A DNA stretch of 16,176 bases from Oscillospiraceae bacterium. Lineage in GTDB: Bacteria; Bacillota; Clostridia; Oscillospirales; Acutalibacteraceae. The notes beneath the pieces are model-generated. The model saw nothing but the letters and a program-made list of their open reading frames with translations, was not told where the DNA came from and ran no database searches. A program made the translations under genes and the position numbers. This document shows positions 1 to 6,532 of this stretch, in pieces (the stretch's first letter is position 1; each line of letters opens with the position of its first letter). The stretch spans positions 1-16,176 of the forward strand of contig JAQWBK010000030.1 in NCBI GenBank assembly GCA_028706415.1. Reading direction: 5' to 3'.

Positions 1-212
1 TGCCCCTCAAGTGTAAGGTCGCCGGTTTCTATGTTTAGCCGATTAATATGCAGCTCCTCACCCTTAACCGTCAGCTCACCTAAATCTGTATAAATCACCA
101 CCGTCATGTCGTCAAAGCTGTCCACATCGGATACACCCGACACCGTCAAAGCATGTCGGTCCTCCAGAATTATATGATGAGGCATTTGTACCGTTGTTTT
201 TACCTCGGGCAT
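1..212 (-). CDS. yabP: Sporulation protein YabP (partial, N-terminal 70 codons)
   Basis: This is the N-terminal part of a gene that runs off the left edge of the window. The translation starts MPEVKTTVQMPHHIILEDR and continues with a VSGVSDVDSFDD stretch, TDLGELTVKGEELHIN and LETGDLTLEG-like residues (here IETGDLTLEG), which I recognise as YabP, a small protein of the YabP/YqfC family required for spore formation in Bacillus. The family is about 100 residues, so roughly two thirds is visible. The start is the ATG at 210..212, preceded by a good ribosome binding site (AAAGGAG at 221..227). It lies downstream of rqcP as in the B. subtilis yabO-yabP pair, but the gap here is 281 bp and seems to hold a structured RNA. 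In Bacillus, yabP is expressed in the mother cell late in sporulation. No sigma-E or sigma-K promoter could be assigned with confidence here. Confidence 0.88.
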   Translation of the reverse strand, partial: MPEVKTTVQMPHHIILEDRHALTVSGVSDVDSFDDMTVVIYTDLGELTVKGEELHINRLNIETGDLTLEG

Positions 213-249
213 TACCGCCACTCCTTTACCACATAGCTGTGAACAAATA

Positions 250-425
250 TCGTGAGAAAAGCCTTGCCGCGTTGTTCGCGCATATACCAGTAACTCATCA
301 CACTTTCCAATGAGCGGCTGTTATTACGCTATGTTTTTATAGTCGGACGGGCAAGGACTTTCCTCTTTCGCCCCGAGGATGAACTTTAACCGCAGAGCAA
401 AATCCGGCTTACTGCCGAATAGGGT
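250..425 (-). ncRNA. Candidate structured RNA or leader between rqcP and yabP, with an RNase P P4-like helix
   Basis: No ORF explains this 281-bp gap. On the minus strand GAGGAAAG-U-CCUUGCC (365..350) pairs with GGCAAGG-CUUUUCUC (268..254), giving 15 pairs with one bulged U at 357. One pair is G.U, which would be an A.C mismatch in a plus-strand transcript, so the minus strand is the likely template direction. Inside the stem I see CTCAT/ATGAG (flanked by GTAA/TTAC), CTAT/ATAG and GCG/CGC hairpins. Upstream is a TTCGGC/GCCGGA hairpin (403..419). GAGGAAAGUCC and the bulged U match the universal 5' P4 region of RNase P RNA, but only about 80 nt separate the two arms and the other RNase P elements are absent. 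A weak promoter-like pair (TTGCCC at 497..502, 16 nt, TATAAT at 475..480) could start it. It could be an sRNA, a yabP leader or a degenerate P RNA. Boundaries are approximate. Confidence 0.4.
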
Positions 426-475
426 TCAGTTAGATTCTATGTTGGTTCAGGAGTTTATATGACCAAAAATTAATA

Positions 476-493
476 TTATACTGATCTCAAGTA
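476..493 (+). repeat. Short interspersed repeat, copy A
   Basis: TTATACTGATCTCAAGTA, directly beside the rqcP stop codon. It shares the TTATACTG-N-TCTCAA core with copies at 3763..3778 and 15375..15390, and the first part with 13982..14077. The short ATAC/GTAT ends can pair. This copy looks like a single half-unit. The family appears MITE-like or REP-like; its mobility is an inference. Confidence 0.5.
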
Positions 494-736
494 TTAGGGC
501 AAAATGCGATATAACAAAGATGCATCATTTTTTGAAGTGAATTCCTGTATAGATACTATTTCTGCCTTAACGGTTCTTGCACCCAATGAAATTTCAAGAA
601 CATCCCCCTCCTTAACCTCATAAGATGCACGGGCCGTTTTACCGTTTATGCTTACACGCCCCCCATCGCAGGCCTCTTTGGCGACCGTGCGCCGTTTTAT
701 AAGGCGGGAAACCTTTAAATATTTATCGAGCCGCAT
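494..736 (-). CDS. rqcP: S4-domain RNA-binding protein RqcP (YabO)
   Basis: An 80-residue protein made almost entirely of an S4 RNA-binding domain: MRLDKYLKVSRLIKRR at the N-terminus, then the ACDGGRVSINGKTARAS turn and VKEGDVLEI. Its length and sequence fit RqcP/YabO (86 aa in B. subtilis), which binds stalled 50S subunits at the nascent-chain tRNA and helps RqcH add C-terminal alanine tails in ribosome-associated quality control. It is related to Hsp15. The start ATG at 734..736 is preceded by AAAGGA about 12 nt upstream. A hairpin lies between it and the upstream hup gene, so it may be read partly by read-through from the hup/mazG operon. Its place between mazG/hup and yabP fits the Firmicutes cluster. 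The stop codon lies next to an interspersed repeat. Confidence 0.9.
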   Translation of the reverse strand: MRLDKYLKVSRLIKRRTVAKEACDGGRVSINGKTARASYEVKEGDVLEISLGARTVKAEIVSIQEFTSKNDASLLYRILP

Positions 737-762
737 AATAAATCCATGTCCTTTCTAATCAG

Positions 763-787
763 AAAGCCGCCCAAAAAGGGCGGCTTT
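763..787 (-). terminator. Hairpin between hup and rqcP, probable (leaky) terminator
   Basis: A perfect 10-bp inverted repeat, AAAGCCGCCC/GGGCGGCTTT with an A5/T5 loop, lies 15 bp after the hup stop codon. In minus-strand reading the GC-rich stem ends in TTT followed by CTGATT, a short U tract. It therefore looks like a rho-independent terminator of modest strength that could make hup more abundant than rqcP, or stabilise the 3' end of the hup transcript. Confidence 0.7.
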
Positions 788-802
788 CATCAAATAATCG
801 AC

Positions 803-1078
803 TTATTTCGAAACTGCATCCTTGAAGCCCTTGCCTGCTTTAAATACAGGTTGCTTTGATGCGGGTATGATAATGGTTTCTTTTGTCCGGGGATTACGAC
901 CGGTTCTTTCCTGACGCAAGCGAACATCAAACGTGCCAAAGCCCACTAATTGAACCTTGTCGCCGGAAGCTACGGATTCCACTATGGAATCAAGCACGGC
1001 GGATACCGCTTTCTCAGCATCCTTCTTTGTCAAGCCCGACTTCTGAGTAACTGCAGCAACCAATTCCACTTTGTTCAT
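803..1078 (-). CDS. hup: HU-family DNA-binding protein
   Basis: A 91-residue HU-type nucleoid protein that bends and compacts DNA as a dimer. The N-terminal helices (MNKVELVAAVTQKSGLTKKD) and the beta-arm signature VGFGTFDVRLRQERTGRNP, followed by PASKQPVFKAGKGFKDAV, are typical, and the length matches the 90-residue family. The reading frame extends upstream to 1201, but the extra 41 residues overlap mazG and do not resemble HU. The ATG at 1078 has a strong ribosome binding site (GGAGG, then TAATAAA). It lies 52 bp after the mazG stop and is followed by a hairpin. In Bacillus this position between mazG and yabO is not occupied by hup, so hup is an insertion relative to that order. HU is normally highly expressed, so a private promoter in the gap (a TATAAAAT stretch is present) is possible but not proven. 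Confidence 0.95.
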   Translation of the reverse strand: MNKVELVAAVTQKSGLTKKDAEKAVSAVLDSIVESVASGDKVQLVGFGTFDVRLRQERTGRNPRTKETIIIPASKQPVFKAGKGFKDAVSK

Positions 1079-1130
1079 TTTATTACCTCCATTGATTTTA
1101 TACACCAGCGGGTAAAACTCGCATGGATGA

Positions 1131-1955
1131 TTAAATATTATCCGTGCTTCCTGCATCGGAAACGGATTTTGCCTTTGACCAAAGCTCGTCCAGTTTTTCA
1201 ACTGATGCCTTTGTCATATCAATACCCTGTTGCTCAGCCAGTGACTCAACAACTGAAAAACGACGTATAAATTTATCGCACGAGGCAGAAAGGGCCTGCT
1301 CTGCGTCACAATGTATAAATCTCGAGACATTAACGGCAGAAAACAAAACATCCCCAAGCTCGTCCTCCATCATGGCAGGGTCACCGCTCTCGATAGCGCG
1401 TTCAAGCTCTTCTTTTTCGCTTTCCAGTGACTGTAATGCCCCCGAAACCTCCTGCCAATCAAAGCCCTGGCGGGCGGCGCGGTTTTGCACCTTTGCGGAG
1501 CGCATCAGGGCAGGTAGCGTCTTCGGAACCGAGCGCAGTAAATCTGCTTGAGATTTACCGCCCTTTGTCTCGCGTTTAATTTTATCCCAGTTTTTTAATA
1601 TCTGTTCGGCATCGTCCGCCTGCACATCACCAAACACATGTGGGTGACGGACAATCAGCTTTTTACAAATCCCGTCTGCAACATCGTCAAAACTAAAGTT
1701 CTTTTTCTCTTTTTCCATCTGGGCGTGAAATACTATTTGGAGCAGTACATCACCCAGCTCCTCACAAAGAAGATCGGGGTTATTTTGATTGATTGCCTCG
1801 ATTACTTCGTGTGTTTCTTCCAGAAAATTAGAACGGATACTCTGGTGTGTCTGTTCTCTGTCCCATTGGCAGCCTTGAGGGGAACGCAGCAAGTGCATAA
1901 TTTCCAGTAAATCCTCAACCCTATATCGTTCCTTTTGCGTAAAATCCACAGGCAT
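1131..1955 (-). CDS. mazG: Nucleoside triphosphate pyrophosphohydrolase MazG
   Basis: A 274-residue MazG enzyme that hydrolyses (d)NTPs to the monophosphate and pyrophosphate, a house-cleaning role. Two MazG repeats are visible. The first has LEETHEVIEAI (residues 45-55) and CEELGDVLLQIVFHA (64-78), the EExxE...ExxD metal-binding pattern. RHPHVFGD is at 103-110. The second has EKEELERAI (180-188) and MEDELGDVLFSAVN (196-209). The B. subtilis counterpart at this position, YabN, is a fusion with an N-terminal tetrapyrrole-methylase-like domain; here that domain is missing and the protein is the free-standing E. coli-type length. The ATG at 1955 is preceded by a G-rich GGGGGACGG. It follows the spoVB-like gene by 53 bp on the same strand. 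Confidence 0.93.
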   Translation of the reverse strand: MPVDFTQKERYRVEDLLEIMHLLRSPQGCQWDREQTHQSIRSNFLEETHEVIEAINQNNPDLLCEELGDVLLQIVFHAQMEKEKKNFSFDDVADGICKKLIVRHPHVFGDVQADDAEQILKNWDKIKRETKGGKSQADLLRSVPKTLPALMRSAKVQNRAARQGFDWQEVSGALQSLESEKEELERAIESGDPAMMEDELGDVLFSAVNVSRFIHCDAEQALSASCDKFIRRFSVVESLAEQQGIDMTKASVEKLDELWSKAKSVSDAGSTDNI

Positions 1956-2008
1956 AAACCGTCCCCCAAGCCGACCACAGCAAAGCTTTTCCTCTTATAT
2001 TTCCTATA

Positions 2009-3739
2009 TTACCCTATCCAATTGAATTTTGCAAGTATTTGCGCAATTTTTTGTCCTTTTGGCAGCATCAATACATCTTCACGATTAATTGCCTTTATGG
2101 TCATTAAAATCCAAATGTAGACAATTACCGCAATTATAATAGCACTAATGGTTGCAACCGTGCCCGAGGTCACCTTGGAAAGCAGCCCGTTAGATGCCCA
2201 TGCCGCCGCGCTGCTGCATATTGCAGCAAAAGTAGGCTTGATGAAAATTGAGCGCCATTTCATCTGTGTATTCAAAGAGCGGCGCAGAGCATACAGGCTG
2301 AGGACTACCATTACGATATAGCAAGCAAGGGTGCTGTAAGCTGCCCCCATTATATTTATTCGTGGATTCAGTACAAGCACCAAATTCAAAATCAGCTTTA
2401 CCGCTCCGCCCACCAATACGATTTTTGCGGGGATATCGGCGCGTCCGATAGCCTGAAACATGGCGTTGATGGGGGCAACAAGGCATATGAAAATAACCGC
2501 AAACCCCAGCACCTCAAGTTGCGGACCTGCAACCAAGGCATTATACGGCTCATATATCAGGCTCATAATAGGCCGTGCCATGACAGATAACCCCAAGCCG
2601 GCAGGCAGAGAAATTAAAAGGGTAATCCGAAGAACGGTTGAAACCATTTTACGAAGGTGGTTGCTATCCCGAAGCTCCCACGCCGAGGTAATAACCGGCA
2701 GGGCACTTATACCCAGTGAGAGGGTGATGTTGGGGATAAGGTTTACATATGTCATGGCAATATCTCGGTTTGCCGTCAGAAAAGCTATTATATCAACCGT
2801 TTTACTTTCCTCTATTGCTTTGGAAAAAACCTGCTGAATTATGTCGCTGTTCTTTGTGACCACGACCGACAAACTTTTCTGAAGCGATACCACATCAATA
2901 AGTGTTGTCAGCTGCGTCGCCAATGTACCCAGTGCAACCGGTATGGCAAACCTCAGCAAAAGACGAAATACCTGACTTGAGTGCTGCGGCTTTGGAGCCT
3001 TTGAAAGCTCCTCTCCCGTAATGCCGTTTCCAAGACGCCGATAGCGTACCATTAAATAGGCAAGGGAAAAAAACGACCCTGCCGTTACTCCTATCATACC
3101 ACCTGCAGCTATATACGGCAGACTTATGTTAAGCGCCTGCTGAGCGGTGTCTGCATGCCTGCCAAACACCTTCCCGCCCTGTTCGAACTGCCACTGCCCC
3201 AAATGCAGTGCACCGGCAGCAAGGGTCAAACCAAAAATTAACTTTCCCACCGCTTCGATTATCTGTGAAATGGCGGTGGGTATCATGTTTCGTGAGCCCT
3301 CATATACCCCACGGTATGCCGAAATCATACAGCAAAACAAGATTGAGGGTGCCATGACAATCATAGACAGGGTGGTATTGGGCAACCCGACAAATCGGGG
3401 GTAAATAAAGGCGGCAAGCAGCATCAAAAATGTTCCTACAGTACCGGTGATTAAAAACACCCGCTTGGCTACACGGTGTATAACCCCAATATCACGGTAC
3501 TGCCCCAAAGCAAGACTTTGCGAAACCATTCGTGAAACTGCAATGGGGAAACCTGCGGTTGATATCGTGTAAAGCGGAATATAAATGTTAAATGCCGCCG
3601 CAAAATAGCCATACGCCGTATTATCAATTCTTTGGAGCGGTATTTTAAAAAACAAGGCTCCGATTATTTTTGTAAGGATGGCAGCCGCCGACAATATCAG
3701 CGCGCCTTGCAAAAAGCTCTGCTTATTTCGTTTCGGCAA
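2009..3739 (-). CDS. spoVB: SpoVB-type polysaccharide/lipid flippase (stage V sporulation protein B family)
   Basis: A large integral membrane protein, about 576 residues, of the MOP/MATE superfamily (polysaccharide biosynthesis/SpoVB branch). It has many hydrophobic segments, compatible with 14 membrane helices. The N-terminal FLQGALILSAAAILTKIIGALFF is typical of SpoVB, and GPQLEVLGFAVIFICLVAP and IGRADIPAKIVLVGGAVKLILN are typical later parts. SpoVB is needed for spore cortex synthesis and is thought to flip a peptidoglycan lipid precursor in the mother cell. I chose the TTG at 3737..3739 (MPKRNKQSF...) because AAAGGGTGG (3748..3756) sits 8 nt upstream; a GTG at 3749..3751 is in frame but lies inside that site. 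Position before mazG matches yabM-yabN in Bacillus. Clostridia carry several SpoVB paralogues, so cortex function is inferred. Confidence 0.85.
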   Translation of the reverse strand: MPKRNKQSFLQGALILSAAAILTKIIGALFFKIPLQRIDNTAYGYFAAAFNIYIPLYTISTAGFPIAVSRMVSQSLALGQYRDIGVIHRVAKRVFLITGTVGTFLMLLAAFIYPRFVGLPNTTLSMIVMAPSILFCCMISAYRGVYEGSRNMIPTAISQIIEAVGKLIFGLTLAAGALHLGQWQFEQGGKVFGRHADTAQQALNISLPYIAAGGMIGVTAGSFFSLAYLMVRYRRLGNGITGEELSKAPKPQHSSQVFRLLLRFAIPVALGTLATQLTTLIDVVSLQKSLSVVVTKNSDIIQQVFSKAIEESKTVDIIAFLTANRDIAMTYVNLIPNITLSLGISALPVITSAWELRDSNHLRKMVSTVLRITLLISLPAGLGLSVMARPIMSLIYEPYNALVAGPQLEVLGFAVIFICLVAPINAMFQAIGRADIPAKIVLVGGAVKLILNLVLVLNPRINIMGAAYSTLACYIVMVVLSLYALRRSLNTQMKWRSIFIKPTFAAICSSAAAWASNGLLSKVTSGTVATISAIIIAVIVYIWILMTIKAINREDVLMLPKGQKIAQILAKFNWIG

Positions 3740-3762
3740 GCTCTCAACCACCCTTTCTCATC

Positions 3763-3778
3763 TAATACTGCTCTCAAG
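3763..3778 (+). repeat. Short interspersed repeat, copy B
   Basis: TAATACTGCTCTCAAG, lying in the 81-bp gap between mtaD and the spoVB-like gene, just upstream of the latter's ribosome binding site. It matches the core of the copies at 476..493 and 15375..15390. The eight bases TTGAGAGC in its minus-strand reading recur at 3740..3747, right before the proposed TTG start. No inverted partner is seen, so it is a half-unit. Confidence 0.45.
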
Positions 3779-3820
3779 AATAAATTAGCGTACATGATTT
3801 ATGTTCCGCATTTAAAAGTA

Positions 3821-5101
3821 CTATACCAGTGCTTTGACGCATCTGTCTACCTCATAAATTATCCGTTCGATATCCAATGTAGTAAAAGCGCCATTTCGGT
3901 ATAATATCCGGCCGTCCACCACCGTCATTTCAACATCGCCGGCCCCTGCTGCATATATCAGGTTGGACAGAGGGTTATGGCAGGGTGCTATCCCGGGCCG
4001 CCGGGTATTGAGTATAACAAAATCAGCACGATTGCCCTGTATGATATCCCCGCAGTCGTGCCGTCCCTGTGATAAAGCCCCCGCCCTTGTCGCCATATAA
4101 AGAGCCTCTCCGGCCGGCATCTCACACGGATCATGGGATACCCCCTTGGCAAGCAGAGCGGCGGTTTTAACCTCTTGGAACATATCCAGGTTATTATTAC
4201 TGGCAGCCGAATCGGTCCCCAGCGCAACCCTTATACCCGACTGCCTCATTTTCGCGATTCGGGCAATACCGCTGCCCAGTTTTAGATTGCTTTGGGGGCA
4301 ATGCGCCACCGTAACCTTCTTTTCCGCAAGCAACTCCATATCTAAATCGGTAATCCATACACAGTGTGCGGCCGTTACAGGAAGCTCCAATATCCCCGAA
4401 TCCAGCATTACCGATGCAGGGGTTTTACCGTGACGGCCGGTCGATTCGAGCTGTTCCTTTTGTGTTTCAGACAGATGCACCTGTATGCGGGCCTTATGTT
4501 CTGCCGCAAACTCGGCAATATCCGACAGAATGTCGGGGCGGGTTGTATATTCGGAATGGGGGGCTACATCAACCAGAACACGACCGTCAGCCGCGCCCTG
4601 GAAGCTGCCTATCAGGTGTGTCAGCTCATTATATGCAGGAAGGTCACGAAAACTTTTTGTATGGTCAAAGCAGCTGATACCCCGCCCGATATTTGCCTTG
4701 ATACCGCTCTGGGTTACCGCCTTTATTATGCTTTCACAAAAATAGTACATATCCGAAAAAGAGGTGGTTCCGCAGGCAAGCATTTCGGCAATCCCAAGCA
4801 GGCTGCCCCAGTATACGGCATTACCGTCAAGCTTGTCCTCAAACGGGAAAATCCTATCAAACAGCCAACGCTCAAGGGGCATATCATCCCCATACCCCCT
4901 CATGAGGGTCATGGGTACATGGGTATGAGCATTGACAAAACCCGGCATTATCAGCTTTTGACTGCCGTCAATTATTTCCCGCCATTCACCCTCCGGCACA
5001 TCCCTGCCGATATAGGTGAAACGCCCGTCTCCCACCCCGACCGTCATGTTGTCAAGGCGGGTTCCGTCGGCGTGTATTACCGTTATGTTCTTAAACAGCA
5101 T
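3821..5101 (-). CDS. mtaD: 5-methylthioadenosine/S-adenosylhomocysteine deaminase-type amidohydrolase
   Basis: A 426-residue metal-dependent amidohydrolase (TIM barrel with a small beta-sandwich formed by both ends). Family members deaminate 5'-methylthioadenosine, S-adenosylhomocysteine and often adenosine to the inosine forms. Metal and catalytic residues are visible: NAHTHVPM (H59, H61), QVHLSET (H209, E212), AAHCV (H246), AHCPQSN (267-272) and GTDSAASNNNLDMF (D297). RGYGDDMPLERWL (68-80) is typical of the MtaD/TrzA/AtzB group. The ATG at 5101 has GGAGG 7 nt upstream. It lies 25 bp after punA and is surely cotranscribed with it; the product of MtaD is a 6-oxopurine nucleoside, the preferred substrate type of trimeric PNP, so the two probably act in sequence. 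Substrate choice within the family cannot be settled by sequence alone. Confidence 0.88.
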   Translation of the reverse strand: MLFKNITVIHADGTRLDNMTVGVGDGRFTYIGRDVPEGEWREIIDGSQKLIMPGFVNAHTHVPMTLMRGYGDDMPLERWLFDRIFPFEDKLDGNAVYWGSLLGIAEMLACGTTSFSDMYYFCESIIKAVTQSGIKANIGRGISCFDHTKSFRDLPAYNELTHLIGSFQGAADGRVLVDVAPHSEYTTRPDILSDIAEFAAEHKARIQVHLSETQKEQLESTGRHGKTPASVMLDSGILELPVTAAHCVWITDLDMELLAEKKVTVAHCPQSNLKLGSGIARIAKMRQSGIRVALGTDSAASNNNLDMFQEVKTAALLAKGVSHDPCEMPAGEALYMATRAGALSQGRHDCGDIIQGNRADFVILNTRRPGIAPCHNPLSNLIYAAGAGDVEMTVVDGRILYRNGAFTTLDIERIIYEVDRCVKALV

Positions 5102-5126
5102 GACAATCCTCCAGAGCCGTCAATTT

Positions 5127-5948
5127 TTAAACGGCGGCGATAACAGCCTTCATTAAAGCGCCAAAGCTTGCTGATACCTTCAGTGCAGTGGCAGTAACCT
5201 CGGCATCGCTCACCGTGCTGTCCTGTATTACGCCGGCAGCCATATTCGTAATGCACGATATGCCCAGCACTTCCATCCCGCATTGTGCCGCCGTAACCGC
5301 CTCAAACACGGTGGACATACCGACAGCATCCCCACCCAGCGCCCGTATTGCACGAATTTCGGCCGGTGTTTCAAATTCCGGGCCGGGCATATAAAAATAA
5401 ACCCCTTCTTGCAGAGGGATGCTCAGCTTTTGTGCACATATTTTTGCCGTCTGCCTCATTTCGGGCGAATATAGCCGCGTAAGATCAAAAAAACGCTCTC
5501 CGAACCGGCTTATATTCCGACCCCTCATGGGGCTTTCGGCAAAAAACTTAATATGGTCGGCAATCAGCATAAAATCGCCAACCTCATATGAACGATTAAC
5601 CCCGCCAGCGGCATTTGTCAGAATAATTTTTTTAACCCCTAACAAATGAAGAACCCGCACATAAAAGCTGACGGTTTGTGGGGAATACCCCTCATAAACA
5701 TGGAACCGACCGGACAGCAATATTACCGGCTGCCTGCCAATTCTACCCCAAAAAAGCAAACCTGCATGGGACTCCACCGTTGAACGCGGAAACCCCGGAA
5801 TATCGTCATAGGGTATTTTAACAGCAGCCTCCAGCTCATCCGTAAGACTACCCAGCCCCGAACCGAGAACCACGGCTGTTTGGGGTATTTCCCCCAACCG
5901 TTTTTTAAGAAAGTCCGCACTTTGCTGATATTGTTCAAAGGGAATCAT
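5127..5948 (-). CDS. punA: Purine-nucleoside phosphorylase (trimeric, low-mass type)
   Basis: A 273-residue enzyme, the usual length for the family, that splits inosine, guanosine and deoxy forms with phosphate into base and (deoxy)ribose-1-phosphate. Motifs in order: VVLGSGLGSL (26-35, phosphate binding), SGRFHVYEGY (79-88, with the phosphate/ribose-binding H83 and E86), TNAAGGV (111-117), PGPEFETPAE (188-197, base-binding glutamate), VGMSTVFEA (209-217) and ITNMAAG (233-239). The reading frame continues up to 6041, but the extra residues come from the palindromic leader. I place the start at the ATG 5946..5948, with AAAGGA (5961..5966) 12 nt upstream; another ATG at 5960 directly abuts that site and is less likely. 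The leader holds four palindromes. It precedes mtaD by 25 bp, forming a nucleoside-salvage pair. Confidence 0.94.
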   Translation of the reverse strand: MIPFEQYQQSADFLKKRLGEIPQTAVVLGSGLGSLTDELEAAVKIPYDDIPGFPRSTVESHAGLLFWGRIGRQPVILLSGRFHVYEGYSPQTVSFYVRVLHLLGVKKIILTNAAGGVNRSYEVGDFMLIADHIKFFAESPMRGRNISRFGERFFDLTRLYSPEMRQTAKICAQKLSIPLQEGVYFYMPGPEFETPAEIRAIRALGGDAVGMSTVFEAVTAAQCGMEVLGISCITNMAAGVIQDSTVSDAEVTATALKVSASFGALMKAVIAAV

Positions 5949-5975
5949 TGTTATGACCATTCCTTTCGGGTAGTC

Positions 5976-6072
5976 CGCAAACTTTGCGCGGTTTCGACAC
6001 TTGTGTCGAAATTTTGGTCGGTGTTCGACCGAAAAGCACAAATTTGCCGTTTGAAAAATTTATTTTTCAAAC
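5976..6072 (-). promoter_or_regulatory. Cluster of four palindromes in the punA leader
   Basis: Four inverted repeats fill the 138-bp gap between the zinc-ribbon gene and punA. They are, on the plus strand: CGCAAACTTTGCG at 5976..5988; TTTCGACACTTGTGTCGAAA at 5992..6011 (9-bp arms); GGTCG/CGACC within TTTT...AAAA flanks at 6012..6035; and GTTTGAAAAAT/ATTTTTCAAAC at 6049..6072 (11-bp perfect arms, 2-nt centre). TTCGAC occurs in the second and third. The last palindrome, first in transcription order, could end the upstream transcript but lacks a U tract. The rest end 10 bp before the punA ribosome binding site, so they may be operators or stacked hairpins in the 5' leader. No known riboswitch was recognised. 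Confidence 0.55.
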
Positions 6073-6086
6073 TTAAGTCCTTCCCC

Positions 6087-6446
6087 CTAAACTATCCGAG
6101 CTCCGCATTTTTTGCAGTATATCGAATCGTCGGTATTTGTAGCTCCACAGTCCTTACACCGAACCGCACTGCGGACCTCATCAATCTTTTTACGCAGCTC
6201 GTCAATCTTTTCTTGACACCCGTCCAGCCTGACGGCACACTCATCAATAAGGGAGCTTACATCCTCCCCTGCCTTTTGTGCGTCATAAACCAACCTTCCC
6301 AAGCCCTCCAGAATAGAACTCGTTTCCTTTTCAAGTTCGGCTATTTCGATTTTTAGACGGGTCACCTCTATGAATTCAGAGGTCTTTTTGCCCGCCGCTC
6401 CGGCAACAGTTTTGGCTTTGGATACAACATCTTCAAAAGTAGTCAT
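6087..6446 (-). CDS. Coiled-coil protein with C-terminal zinc ribbon, function unknown
   Basis: A 119-residue soluble protein I cannot assign a function to. Residues about 28-95 are charged and heptad-like (KIEIAELEKETSSILEGLG, then EKIDELRKKIDEVRSAV), predicted to form one or two coiled-coil helices. The C-terminus has CKDCG (97-101) and CKKCG (111-115), two CxxC pairs that should bind one zinc ion as a zinc ribbon. There is no signal peptide or membrane helix. The start ATG at 6446 has a strong ribosome binding site (AGGAGGG), and a clear promoter lies at 6491..6519. Similar short coiled-coil/zinc-ribbon proteins are common in Clostridia but uncharacterised as far as I know. The following palindromes at 6049..6072 may end its transcript. 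Confidence 0.8.
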   Translation of the reverse strand: MTTFEDVVSKAKTVAGAAGKKTSEFIEVTRLKIEIAELEKETSSILEGLGRLVYDAQKAGEDVSSLIDECAVRLDGCQEKIDELRKKIDEVRSAVRCKDCGATNTDDSIYCKKCGARIV

Positions 6447-6490
6447 ACTATACCCTCCTGTTTTGTTAAAAATATTAGGTTATATATTAC

Positions 6491-6519
6491 ATTATATATT
6501 AATACCCATGATTATTCAA
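6491..6519 (-). promoter_or_regulatory. Sigma-A-like promoter of the zinc-ribbon gene (and possibly punA-mtaD)
   Basis: In minus-strand reading TTGAAT (6514..6519) is followed after exactly 17 nt by TATAAT (6491..6496), in an AT-rich gap about 45 bp before the zinc-ribbon start codon. A 17-bp palindrome, TGATTATT-G-AATAATCA (6509..6525), overlaps the -35 box and could be an operator. Confidence 0.6.
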
Positions 6520-6532
6520 TAATCAGCTGTTA

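Noticed and set aside
213..493. A complete RNase P RNA gene in the rqcP-yabP gap
   Set aside because: The P4-like arm is convincing, but the gap is too short. The AATCCGGCTTA match that resembles the RNase P 3' end lies on the opposite strand to the GAGGAAAGTCC motif.
1079..1201. A longer HU-family protein starting at 1201
   Set aside because: The extra 41 residues overlap mazG and do not match HU; the internal ATG at 1078 has the strong ribosome binding site.
4364..5143. A 259-codon plus-strand open frame antisense to mtaD
   Set aside because: It is a shadow of mtaD, has no family resemblance and no ribosome binding site, and mtaD is well supported by its metal-binding motifs.
5949..6041. 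A 304-residue PunA starting at 6041
   Set aside because: The extension translates the palindromic leader. The ATG at 5948 gives the normal family length and has a ribosome binding site.
6509..6525. A terminator behind the kinase gene
   Set aside because: The palindrome is AT-rich, has no U tract after it, and overlaps a good -35 box, so an operator is more plausible.
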